Both the position numbers and the translations under genes were made by a program. This document shows, piece after piece, positions 33,060-44,099 of a stretch of 64,000 nt of DNA. Below the pieces are notes generated by a model. That model worked only from the letters and a program-made list of their open reading frames with translations. It did not search any database and was not told the DNA's origin. The stretch spans positions 6,514,471 to 6,578,470 of the forward strand of contig CM038050.1 in the NCBI GenBank assembly GCA_021397845.1, given 5' to 3'. Numbering within the stretch: the first letter of the stretch is position 1; each line of letters starts with the position of its first letter. Source of the stretch: Areca catechu (taxonomy: Eukaryota > Streptophyta > Magnoliopsida > Arecales > Arecaceae).

Positions 33060-34940
33060 TAAAAAAAAAAATGAAGATACTTTCGGTCAGTGGCGGTCCG
33101 TCGAGGGCTCCTTAACTTTTCGTTAACTATCATTTATAAATTAAAATCTTTAGATAAAAATTTAAATATATAAATATTTACCTATTTAACCTATTTAAAT
33201 TATCAGTATATTTAATATAGCTTAGATTTTTTTAAAAAAAATAAATACTGTAAATAGGCTTTCTGAAATCGGGTCACCATGGAGTTTCTCTTTCCTTTTT
33301 ATTAATTTTTTTTTCTAAAATTATTTTAAAAAAATAAAAAAATTTATTCTTATTACTCCATCTATATCTCTTGAAACTCATCGTAGCCAAAGCTATCATG
33401 CATGTCGGTGCAGTCCCATTCGCTATATTGATAGATGCTATGATTGTTGAACTCGTCAGGTGACATGATCGGTAGAAATGCATTCACGACGCGACTGGAC
33501 GGTTGCACATGTGCAAGGCCGAATATCATCGATGTGATGAGTAGTAGCTGCCATCCCAGTAACCTCTATCAACCTCATAGGTGAGCACCCATCATGTCCT
33601 AGGCTAGCACCTATGCCATCGTACTTGCATCTTGTTGCCTACAATCCCGCTGCTCGATGAATCTTCATTTCATCATGCTGTATCGACGACACTCGGTGTG
33701 ACTCCAACGATACTTGGACGACTGACATGATCGATGCATGCATCCTCCATGTGTCCGGGATGCCTATAGCTCTTCTAATTTCAATTGCTGCTCGAACAAT
33801 TTCAGCAATAAAGATTATCAAGACTAGATTGTGTAATAAGATATAATATGACTTTCTTATTGGTTATTTGCTGATTTATATCAAGAAGGATATAACTAAA
33901 AATTTTACAGTAAATTTTATTATTAATGAATTTAATTCTATAAAAAATAATATCAAATATAAATCAAATAAAAATTACAAAAATATTTAAATTTATTTAA
34001 ATTATTTATTATTTTTTTATTTTTATATTTTCTTGATCTTCTTAAGAAAGTTGGTGTAGTCTACCCTAACTTTTCCTGCATGCTATACCATATGCCATAT
34101 GAGTTCATTCATAAAAAAATATTTTATTATCTATATAAAATTATATAAAATTATATTAATATTTTATATAATTAAATTATAATATAATTATATAATTATA
34201 ATAGGATAACATACAAACATAATAAATATTATTATAATAATATGATAATAGTTATTATGATATATAATGTTATCAATAAAAAATATTTAACATTTTATTG
34301 TTTGATATTATTTATTGTATCGTGATATTAGGTTAGATTATATATTATTATATTATGTACATATATATTTATTAATAAATTATAAAATATATATAATCAA
34401 GTTTGCATAACAAGTATCCGAATGGCAAAACCTAAACCTATTTCAAACTAGAATGGTTTTTAATTTAAATTTCCAAATTCATCACAAACTCTATAGGATA
34501 TTGTTAAACGAGTCCTATTAGGATAGGGTGAGTACCAAAACATATACCCAACTACCATCCGCAAGCTCATTATAATATTAGATACGAGACTGGTTTATTA
34601 TATTTTTGGATCCACATATTATATTTTAATATATATTTTTTAGATGGATTTTTAAAATTTATGTTAAAATGTATAAAATATTTGGATTAATTATATATGA
34701 GTAAAAAAATATTAGAAGATTAAAAAATATAGTTGATTGTATTAATTGGATAACACTAATTCATGAAGAAAATTTTTTCTTGAATTTTTTTTAAGATTAG
34801 TTTTAGGATCCTATATTGAAACATATAAAGTTATTTTAATATATTATATATAGTTCAAGAAATATCTAAAGATCATCATAAATAAATTTGATAGTTTAGG
34901 TTGTATAATATATTTAAAATTATGGATTATATATGTTATT
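33060..34940. other. Gene-free, very AT-rich stretch
   Basis: A moderate-GC island at about 33360-33830 has short open frames with no recognisable domain and two CATGCATG/TGCATGCA words (33397-33404, 33733-33744). From about 33840 to 34940 the sequence is extremely AT-rich and non-coding, and it ends at the element B insertion site. Confidence 0.5.
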
Positions 34941-36827
34941 TGTTGCCGACCTTACCGTTGTGGCCTGCAGCTATGAGTAGGTGCTGGACTTCGGTCCCCT
35001 CTACTTCGGAATCTTGACGTTCCCGGACCTGCAAAACAAAGTTAGAGACCCGGGCCGGGGGTTCCAGCAGGGGCACTCCGACGATCAAGTTAAAGAACGG
35101 CAAAGTGGAACAGTTCCACAAAGGCGAATCCCCGCCGCGTCTTCGTGCTTAGAGGAGTCTTTGATGAAGAGATGAATGAAAATGAGCGAGAACGAGAGGG
35201 GTCAACACTCCGGTTCTTGTGACTGGGCTCGCCGATCTCGCCCCTAATAGTTCCTTCGGAACCTTTGTCTCAGAGTCGCCTGTTCTCTTCTTCCGTGCAT
35301 TTACCCTCTTGATTGCTTACCTTCCCCCACGCTCGCTGGTACCTTGTTGATATCATCGGGTGCTTCAGTGCCTCGATTCTCCCCCTCTGGGGAGGCCTTG
35401 GAGGTCAACGACGCTTATTGGCCATTCTCCTGAGGTCGTCTCCCCTTACGGTTGGGAGTTAAGTGGTGAGCTCGTCTCGTCTGCTGTGTAGTCACGAAAA
35501 GGGGAGCCAAGCGAGACCTCGATCCGTGCGTAGGCACCCTTGGGTTCGGGGCATTGACCATGGCCCTCCCCTTCGGGGGGTTTCCAGGTCACTGGTCGTG
35601 GCTCTGGTACCTCGATCGAGGTGTCCTCCCTAAACTGGTGCAAACGAGGTTCCGCGCACCGTTACAGATCTGGGAACGCCGTACTGGATGAGCTGCACTA
35701 TGCGCACCATCCTCAGCAGCATCCTCGGGGCTTGCGCTCTCAGTCCTTTGGGCGCTCCATAGAGAAGACTCGACTTCGACCGAGGTGGACCTATCTGGGG
35801 GTGCCACCTGGCGAAGGAGCAGAGGCAGGCCCACTTTGGCTGTGGTGGACCCATCCTGGGTCGACACCTGGCGAAGGGGTCTAGGCAAGCTCGACTTCGA
35901 TCGAGGTAGACCCATCTAGGGGTGCCACCTGGCGAAGGAGCAGAAGTGCCAGGCTCGACTTCGATCGAGGTGGACCTATCTGGGGGTGCCACCTAGCGAA
36001 GGAGCAAAGGCGCCAGGCTCGACTTCGACCGAGGTGGACCCATCTAGGGATGCCACCTGGCGAAGGAGCAGAGACAGGCCCACTTCAGCCAAGGTGGACC
36101 CCTCCTGGGTCGACACCTGGCGAAGGGGTAGAGGCAGGCCCACTTCAGCCGAGGTGGATCCCTCCTGGGTCGATACCTGGCGAAGGGGCAGAGGCAAGCC
36201 CGACTTCGCTCGAGGTGGACCCATCTGGGGGTGCCACCTGGTGGAGGAGTAGAGGTGCCTGGCTCGACTTCAACCGAGGTGGACCCCTCCTGGATCGACA
36301 CCTGGCGAAGGGGCAGAGGTAAGCTCGACTTCGATCAAGGTAGACCCATCTGGGGGTGCCACCTGGTGAAGGAGTAGAGGTGCCTGGCTCGACTTCAACT
36401 AAGGTAGACCCCTCCTGGGTCGATACCTGGCGAAGGAGCAGAGGCAGGCCCACTTCGGCCGAAGTGGACCCCTCCTGGGTCTACACCTGGCGAAGGGGTA
36501 GAGGTAGGCTCGACTTCGACCGAGGTGGACCCATCTGGGGGTGCCACCTGGCGAAAGAACAGAGATGCCTAACTCGACTTCGGTCGAGATGGACCCATCT
36601 GGGAGTGCTACCTGGTGAAGAAGCAGAGGCAGGCCCACTTCGACCGAGATGGACCCCTCTTGGGTCGACACCTGGTGAAGGGGCAGAGATGCCGAGCTCG
36701 GCTCGAGGTGGGCGTGACCGCTGGCCAGGCCACCTGGCAGGAGAGCTCGGAAGAGAACACCGCGCGGCACTGCCTGGCCGCCAGTCGGATCTGACACATG
36801 CTCCATGTCAGCGATCTTGCCATATCA
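34941..36827 (-). repeat. Element B 3' LTR (1887 bp)
   Basis: TG...CA borders. It holds an array of about fifteen 60/66-bp repeats (about 35775-36700) in what should be U3. A polypurine tract adjoins its inner edge at 36828. Confidence 0.9.
35775..36700. repeat. 60/66-bp tandem array in the element B 3' LTR
   Basis: Units start near GGTGGACC and carry either GTGCCACCTGGCGAAGGAG or GTCGACACCTGGCGAAGGG. The two types are interspersed, with spacings of 60 or 66 bp (first units at 35784, 35844, 35904, 35969). About fifteen units. Confidence 0.9.
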
Positions 36828-36843
36828 GTTGCCCCCCACTCCT
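36828..36843 (-). other. Element B polypurine tract
   Basis: The minus strand reads AGGAGTGGGGGGCAAC directly next to the 3' LTR. This is the expected position and composition for the plus-strand primer of reverse transcription. Confidence 0.65.
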
Positions 36844-37297
36844 AAGTCCCATCGAAGCGTCGCGGCTGGGATGTGGGGAGTTAATGCAGAGATGACGTGG
36901 GATCCAATGTGCAGGCGCCACGTCTGCACGTTCGACGGACCATAATTACGCCATGCCAGGCTCGAGGTGGTTTCCAGCGGATCGAAGCATTGTCGTCGGG
37001 CATCTCCATATGTGATGCTCATCCACTGGCTCGAGCGAAAAAAGGTTGTACGGCTGCTGTCGATTGGTTTTGAAAAGAGCAGTGACTTTCTGGAAACAAG
37101 GGCTTTTGGCTTTCCCACACCTCGCCGGCGGTTGCAGCGGTTGCAGCAATCTTTCTTCATCTCTCGGGTTGCCTTTCTCCGCTAAAATAGCCTGGTGAGT
37201 CCCCGTTGATCCTTATTTTCTCTCCTGCTTCTTCTCGAATTCCAATCCTCCCCCTGTCCTGGGCGAATCGGATCTCTTTCTAACCTCTTCCTTCTCG

Positions 37298-39476
37298 ATG
37301 GCTCCTTCGGGTCATCGTCGTCGTTCCTCTTCTAACCCGGACGAGACTGGTCTGTCCTGGCTGAGGACTCCATCATCCTCCTCGTTGGAGGACGACGTTC
37401 CCCTTGACGTCTGGAGGTGGTTGCGGCTGAGCGGAATTACCATTGGAGTTCCTAGGGCTCCTCCTGTTATCCCTGCTCTTCCCATCTCTGTCATCACCCC
37501 TTCGATGGCAGAGACTCCTTCCGGTCCCTCCGATTTTGCTTTGACGATGATCGGAGATGATCTTTCTTGGATCCGGGACATGTATAGGGTCTCGGATTCC
37601 ATCTGACTCTCGCTCCCGAGACCGGGGGAGCGAGTCACCTCGAGCGGCCCTGGCCGAGTCGCTTTCTACGAGGACTTCCTTGCTGGGGTCTTTGTTTTCC
37701 ACTTCACCATTTCTTCCTTTCATTCCTCAGCAACTTCCGCCTCGTTCTGGTCTAGTTGGCTCCTAATGCCGTCAGGGTCATCTTCGCCTTCATTATTTTC
37801 TGCCACTTCCATGGGTTTGTCACCCGTTTTTCGCTGTTCAAGACCCTCTTTACCTTGAAGCGTTATTCCACCGATGATGGCTGGTGGTACCTCTCCCCCC
37901 GGCCCAGGTGTCTCCGGTTCAACCTCCCCACATCAATCAAGGGGTGGAAGAACCAGTTCTTCTTCATCTTGGTTGGGGATGTCGATTGGGTCTGGAGTGA
38001 GCCAGACCGGTCCCCGAACCGGAACTCCCAGGTTGAGCCGGTTGACCAGGAGGTCTATTCTCAGCTATTAAGTGATGTGGTCCCTTCCCTCGAGGTTCTA
38101 CTCTCGGAGCAGAACCTATTCGAGTCAGGGGTCAGCCCGATCCGGATGTTTGGTGAGGATCCGGGCCTCTTTTCTTCTCTCCACCCCCCCCCCCTTTTTT
38201 TCCTCTGACTTTTTCTCTTTTTAGGGATGAAGTTCTCCATGGACAGCCTGATGGAGGGGGCCAGGAAAAGAGGTGCCTCGGGTGGGGTCCAGGAGACTCT
38301 GTCGAAGAGGGCCCGTGTAGAGACGGACCAGGGGCCTAGGCCTGCTTCGACCTCGGAGCCTGGGGTGGCGGATGCGACCCCCCAGCCATTTCAACAGTAA
38401 GCTCCCGCCCCAGAGGTCGTCGACATCGATGGGAGTGGGGAGGAGGAGCGACCGGTGCCTTCTACAACAGCCATGGCGACCAGCGCTCCGACAGTGGGTG
38501 TGACAGCGGTGGCGACCCCGCTAGCCACGGCTCCGCCGGCTGGAGGGACTCTTGCTCAGCCCTCCTCTGAGCCCCATCCCGCACTAGCAGGGCTCCTTGG
38601 CAATGCCTCAGTCATCCGAGACCAGGGGCTAGCAGAGAGGATGATGGAGTACGCGGCCTAGCCCCGGGATCGTCGCTTGAGGGGTGGACGGGACATGCGG
38701 CTACACTGCTCGGGATCCTTCCTCAGCTCTTCAAGGTAAGTATCCATCACCCCCCTTCTTAATGTTCCAGTTGGATTGCTAAGGGGTTATGACCTCATTT
38801 TTTATGCAAATCGAGACTGACGTCCTACTTCTCCGTGACTTCCTTGCTTCTTCTGCAAGAAAAGAGGCCGAAAGGGAGAAGAGGCTGGCCAAGCTCGTGA
38901 CCGACGTGACAGATCTGATGGAGAAGGGGTGTGAATAGAGGGAGAGCAACGAGGCTCTCCGAGGGGACCTGGCTCATGCTAAAGGGCGTGTTAGGGACCT
39001 TGAGGCCTCCCGGTCCGAGGAGAGGATCTCGGCTCAGCGCCGTGCCGAGGAGGATGCAGCAAAGATCTCCCGTCTCAAGGGGCAGTCCCGGACACTGAAG
39101 AGCCAGGTCGATGAGGTCTTGGCAGAGCTAACGACGGCCAAAAAGAAGACCTCCTATGTCTCGAGGCTGCTGGAGGCCGTACAGAGGGATGCCCAAGAGG
39201 CCGTGCCGAAGTTCCGGGCCTCCCAGGAGTTCAAGGACAAGGTCCACGAGGCTACCATGGACTCCTTCTTGAAGGGCTTCGGGGTCTACCGAGAGAAGGT
39301 GGCCTCCCTCTTCCCAGAGCTGGTTTGGCTGGGGTCGTTCTGGCGGCCCCAAGGAACAGCTTGAGGGGGGAGCAGCGCAAGGAGCTGCCGATGAGGAGAC
39401 CACCGGGCAACCTACCGGGGAGGCAGCAGGCGATGCAGAGGCCTCCCAGCCTGGGGTGGAGCCGATGACGGAGTGA
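37298..39476 (+). pseudogene. Antisense gene of element B (Transposase_28-like domain plus coiled coil)
   Basis: Runs opposite to pol, between integrase and 3' LTR. Starts MAPSGHRRRSSSNPDETG. A Transposase_28-like ('putative gypsy type transposon') domain reads NAVRVIFAFIIFCHFHGFVT, then KRYSTDDGWWYLSPRPR. After a 72-bp intron (38153-38224, GTGAG...TTTTTAG) comes MKFSMDSLMEGARKRG and a Pro/Thr/Ala-rich part, then a second intron from 38736 (AAG|GTAAGT), then an Arg/Glu-rich coiled coil (RDFLASSARKEAEREKRLAK) and DKVHEATMDSFLKGFGVY. Lesions: TGA at 37604-37606 where element D has CGA, a frameshift near 37700, TAG at 38398, TAG near 38938, and the second intron's acceptor reads TG (38805-38806) instead of AG. 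Function unknown. Same architecture in element D. Confidence 0.75.
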
Positions 39477-39865
39477 CCTCGGGTTGTCCACTCTGTATTC
39501 TACTGTAGGGCTTCTTTTTTGTTCTTTTGGGTCACCCGATCTGTCGGGTCCCTTTTGTTTGTAAGAAACCCTTACACTGGAAATGAAGTTCTTCTTCCCT
39601 TCACTTCTCATGATTTTTGTCTTGACTCTCTGTTCTGCTCTTTGTTGATGGTGTGTCTGAATTCCTTGTCGTTGTTTGTTGTTATTTTTCATGGAAGCCA
39701 AGTCTGCAACTCTGATTTGCAATTCGATGTCGACTCTTAGTTAGAAACCAGATTTAGGAGGCCTCCAGGCTTCGGGAAGGAACCCCTGGAGCTTCCGGCT
39801 TGTAGATTATAAGTCTTTGGTGTCGGAACTTTGGTTGCCGGAATTGGGTTCCGTGCCTTTACGTC

Positions 39866-40075
39866 GGGACTAGGTTCCATGCCATCTTCCAGACTGAGGT
39901 CCGAGATTTCATGAAGGAACTAGGTTCCGTGCCATCTTCTGGACTGAGGTCCGGGACTTCATGGAGGAACTAGGTTCCGTGCCATCTTCCGGACTGAGAT
40001 CCGGGACTTCATGGAGAAACTAGGTTCCGTGCCATCTTCTGGACTGAGGTCCGGGACTTCACATTTTCCATGAAA
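39866..40075. repeat. 50-bp tandem array downstream of the element B antisense gene
   Basis: Four units with TAGGTTCC at 39871, 39921, 39971 and 40021, each including CTGAGGTCCGGGACTTCAT-like words. Confidence 0.9.
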
Positions 40076-40234
40076 CGTTCGCGGGACTTCTGCCTTGCTT
40101 TTGTTTGCCAGACTTGAGGCCGGGCGACACTAGTCCTATAAGACAGAAACAAGCATTGCACAAAAAGGGAATTTCATTATTAACGTTCAGGAAGTCTTAC
40201 ATCATTGGTAGTACATCCTCAAGTTCGTGGCGTT

Positions 40235-41240
40235 CTACATCCATGGAAATCGAGCTCCGTCGAGCTCGGCAAGATAGTAGGCATCGTGAGGGAGTGCTTC
40301 GACCATCCTATAAGGGCCTTCCCAGTTTGGAGAGAGCTTACCGCACTCTCGAGGTTGGGAGGCTTCGGCACGGTGCAACACCAGGTCTCCCGGGCGGAAG
40401 GACTTCGTTCTCACCCTGGAGTTGTAGTATCTGGCCACTTGTTGCCGGTAGGCTGCCATCCGAACCCAAGCCTTGTCCCTCATTTCCTCAAGGAGATCTA
40501 GATTGAGTAGTAGTCGTGCCGGGTTCTCAGCTTCATCGTATTGCTCCACACGCAATGTTGGCAGGTTAAGTTCCACCAGAATTACTGCTTCTACACCGAA
40601 GATGAGGTTGAAGGGAGTTTCATCTGTGGCCGTCCTTGGGGTTGTGTGGTACGTCCACAGGATGCTGGAAAGTTCTTTAGCCCATCTTCCCTTGGCCTGA
40701 TCCAATCTAGTCCGGAGCCCTTGAAGGATGGTCCGGTTGGTCATTTCGGCCTCCCCATTGGTCTGAGGGTGTGCTACCGAGGTGAAGCGATGATGAATGC
40801 CGAGGTTGTTGCAGAACTTCTCGAATTCTCGACTGTCGAACTGGCATCCGTTATTGATGATGATGGTGTGAGAGAGCCTGAAGCAGCATATGATTGACTT
40901 CCAGAAGAATTTGCTGACATTTGCTTTCATAATCTGGGCTAACGGCTCGGCCTTGACCCACTTTGTGAAGTAGTCGATGGTGACTATCAGGAACTTACGC
41001 TGCTCAGACGTCGAAGGAAATGGACCTAAGATGTCTATGCCCCACTGGGCAAAAGGCTAGGAGGTCGAGAGCTGGGCCAGCGTTGCAGTCAGCTGGCGCT
41101 ACACAACGGCATGACGTTGACAGCGGTCACACCTCTTGACAAAGTTGGTTGCGTCCTCCCTCATCATTTCTCAAAAGTATCCTTGATGGAAGGCCTTATA
41201 TGCCAGAGTCCTGCTCCCCACATGGTTCCCGCAGAGAACT
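40235..41240 (-). pseudogene. Element B integrase, catalytic Asp lost
   Basis: The zinc-binding part is near 41080-41240 (RCDRCQRHAVV). The core begins WGIDILGPFP with the first catalytic Asp. The second Asp region reads INNGCQFDS where DNGxQFDS is expected, so the Asp is replaced by Asn. The Glu region is kept (PQTNGEAEMTNRTI). The C-terminal domain reads FRPGDLVLHRAE and LSPNWEGPYRMVE and ends at 40235. Stops upstream of 40930 break the frame. Confidence 0.88.
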
Positions 41241-41483
41241 TCGTGGATCTCCTGGAGCACGTGCGCTGCCTCCATCGGCCTTAAACATTTAATGAGTGGA
41301 TAGGAGTAGGACCTCCAGTAAAGCAATCCATCCATCAGCACAAAGCGCGCGCGGCCTTCCTTTGGATGAGGCCGACCTCTATCCGATCCTTGGACAAGGT
41401 ACCATCAGTGATGTATTTGACATACTTGTCCATCCAGCTGGGCTCCGGGGTGACCTGTTGGACCTCTCTAGGTGCCTTATAGC

Positions 41484-42560
41484 TTAGGGCTTGAAGATGC
41501 TCGATGTAGGCGCGGCCCAATGATGAGTCTGGTAGGTTGCCAGCTGGGAGAGGGCATCAACACGGGTGTTTTCACTGTACGGGATGTGGGAGATGCTGAA
41601 GCGCTTGAAACCCGCCGAGCTTGCATGCACCAACTCCAGATACTTCGATATTTGAGGGTCCAGCATTTCGTACTCGCCTGAGACCTGCCCGGCCACCATC
41701 TGCGAATAGGTGAAGACCCTCAAGCTGGTCACACCCAGTTCGCGAGAGACTCTTAGTCCCGCGAGGAGCGCTTCGTATTCCGCCTGGTTATTGGTGGTGG
41801 CGAACTGGAGGCAAAGCGCGCACTCGACGATGACTCCCTCGCTATTAACAAGGATGAGCCCAGCTCCGCTTCCACCAGAGTTAGAGGCACTATCCACATG
41901 CAGGACCCAGATGTCCTCCTTCGGTTCAGGTCTTGGTTGTTGATTTTGGGGGCTCTCTTCCGGCCCCTCGCCCAGGCTTGCACACTTAACTAGAAAGTCA
42001 ACCAGTACCTGCACCTTCATGGCCGAACTCGGTCGATAGGCGATGTCGAACTCACTGAGCTTCAGTGCCCACTTCACCAGGCATCTAGACATGTCAGGTC
42101 GGCTGAGCACGGCCTTCAGCGGTTGATCCGTCAGGACCGTAATCGGGTGCGCTTGGAAATAAGGCCTGAGGCATTGGGCAGACATAATGAGCGCAAAAAT
42201 TAACTTCTCGGATTGAGAATACCTGAGCTCCGCATCGTGGAGAAGCTTGCTTGTATAGTATACATGTCTCTGGATCCCTCCATCATCTGTCTGAACTAGG
42301 ACCGAGCTGACGACCTCCGGAGTGAGCGCAATATACAGGAGGAGTTCTTCTCCCTCCTCTGGCCGAGAGAGCAGTGGTGGTGACGTCAGGATCTTCTTCA
42401 GCTCTTCGAATGCCTCTTGGCACTCTTTCGTTTATGCGAAGTCGTGCATCTTCCTCAGCACCTTGAAGAAGGGCTGGCAACGATCAGCAGATCACGAGAT
42501 GAACTGGCTCAGGGCTACTATCCGGCCGGTGAGTCGCTGGACTTGCTTCTTGGAGGTGGG
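41484..42560 (-). pseudogene. Element B RNase H and RT connection
   Basis: One long frame (41484-42185) reads AHPITVLTDQPLKAVLSRPD, MSRCLVKWALKLSEFDIAYR, VLHVDSASNSGGSGAGLIL (first RNase H Asp), then TNNQAEYEALLAGLRVSREL and HIPYSENTRVDALSQLA. The preceding RT-thumb part (42283-42560) is interrupted by a stop near 42433 and frame loss near 42190. Confidence 0.85.
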
Positions 42561-43697
42561 CTGCTCCATGTCAAGGATCGCTTAAACCTTCTCTGGGTTG
42601 GCTTCTATCCCTCTTTGGGTCACCATGAAGCCGAGGAACTTTCCCGCCGCCACATCGAAAGCATACTTCGTCGGGTTCGATTTCATTTTGTGGAGGCGAA
42701 GGTTGCAGAAGGTCTCCGTTAGGTCGTTGACATGGTCCAAGGTTGGCTTGCTCATCACCAGCATGTCATCCACGTACACCTACATGTTGCGGCCAATTTG
42801 GTCTTTGAAGATCTTGTTGACCAACCGCTGGTACGTGGCACCAGCGTTCTTCAGACCGAAGGGCATCATCTTGTAGCAGTATGTCCCACAATCCGTGATG
42901 AAGGCGGTATGCTCCTCATCCTCCGGATGCATCCGGATCTGATTATACCCGGAGAAGGCATCCATGAAGGAGAGTAGGCGGTGTCCCGAAGTGGCGTCCA
43001 CGAGCTGGTCGATCTTTGGAAGGGGAAAGCTATCTTTTGGACAAGCATGGTTGAGGTCGATGTAATCCACACAGATCCTCCACTTCTCGTTGTTCTTCTT
43101 GACAATCACCACGTTCGCCAGCCAACTGGGGTATTGCACTTCACGAACGAAGCCAGCAGTGAGGAGCTTCTCCACCTCGTAGTTGATCACCTTCTGTCTT
43201 TCCGTGGCAAAACTCCTCTTCTGCCGAACTGGATGGCACTTCGGATCAATCTTTAACTGATGGGTGATGACATCCGAGGGGATACTTGGCATATCTGCCA
43301 CAGACCAGGCGAGCACGTCCGCGTTCACCCGAAGGAAACTCAGCAGGTGAGCCCGTTTGTCTTCCGGGAGTTGGGCTCCTATCTGCACCGTCTTCAGTCG
43401 GTCTGAGCCAAGGGGGTACGTCAACAAGCACTCGACGGGGCCATCTTTGGGATCTTGCACCCTCTGGTCGAGGTCGTCGACGTCAGCATCGAGCTCGGTA
43501 CTCCGGGATCCTTGGACAGCCTGCAAGCAATGCAAAATGGGCTGAACTGTCCCCCTCATCTCTCCCACCCCAAAAATGGTAGGGAACTGCACCAGCAATC
43601 TTTTAGTGAAAATGACTGTGTCGAGCTGGTTGAGCCCTGGGTGGCCCAAGATAGCATTGTATGGTGACGGGAGTCTGACGACGGTGAAGGTCATCAT
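42561..43697 (-). pseudogene. Element B protease C-terminus and reverse transcriptase
   Basis: A 305-residue frame (42780-43697) starts in the end of protease (YNAILGHPGLNQLDTV) and runs into RT: CHPVRQKRSFATERQKVINY, then CVDYIDLNHACPKDSFPLPK, LLSFMDAFSGYNQIRM and MPFGLKNAGATYQRLVNKIF. A single TAG at 42780-42782 interrupts it exactly before the catalytic box, which is intact in the next stretch (VYVDDMLVM, 42582-42779). So one nonsense change separates palm and catalytic motif. Confidence 0.9.
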
Positions 43698-44099
43698 AAC
43701 CGTGCCCTACCGAGGTGGAGTCCCGACGGTAACAGGGAGAGTGATCTCCCCCTCAACTCCCATGGAATCTCCGGTGAAACCCACAAGAGGGGTGTGCATT
43801 GGCCTTAGCCGATCATGTGACAAGTTCATCCGGGAGAAAGCATCATAAAAAAGCACGTCAGTGGAGCATCATTATTTACATTTCCATCTTCACCTCCCTT
43901 CCCCTTCTCAAAGAAAAGTACATTTTCCAGGTCTCCTCCCTCCCGGGCTCTCTTCGATGCACGCCCTATCCCCTAAGAGATTATGCCTACCGGCTTCTCC
44001 ATGGGGCAGTTGTCGATCGCAAGGACAGGGGGAAGGGCTGCGAGTGGTTGATCCTCCGTCGGAACCTCTCTTCCCATGAACTTCTTGATATAGCCTCTC

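Noticed and set aside
35775..36700. CRISPR-like look of the regularly spaced repeats
   Set aside because: The whole 60-bp unit repeats with no unique spacers, and this is plant nuclear DNA inside an LTR.
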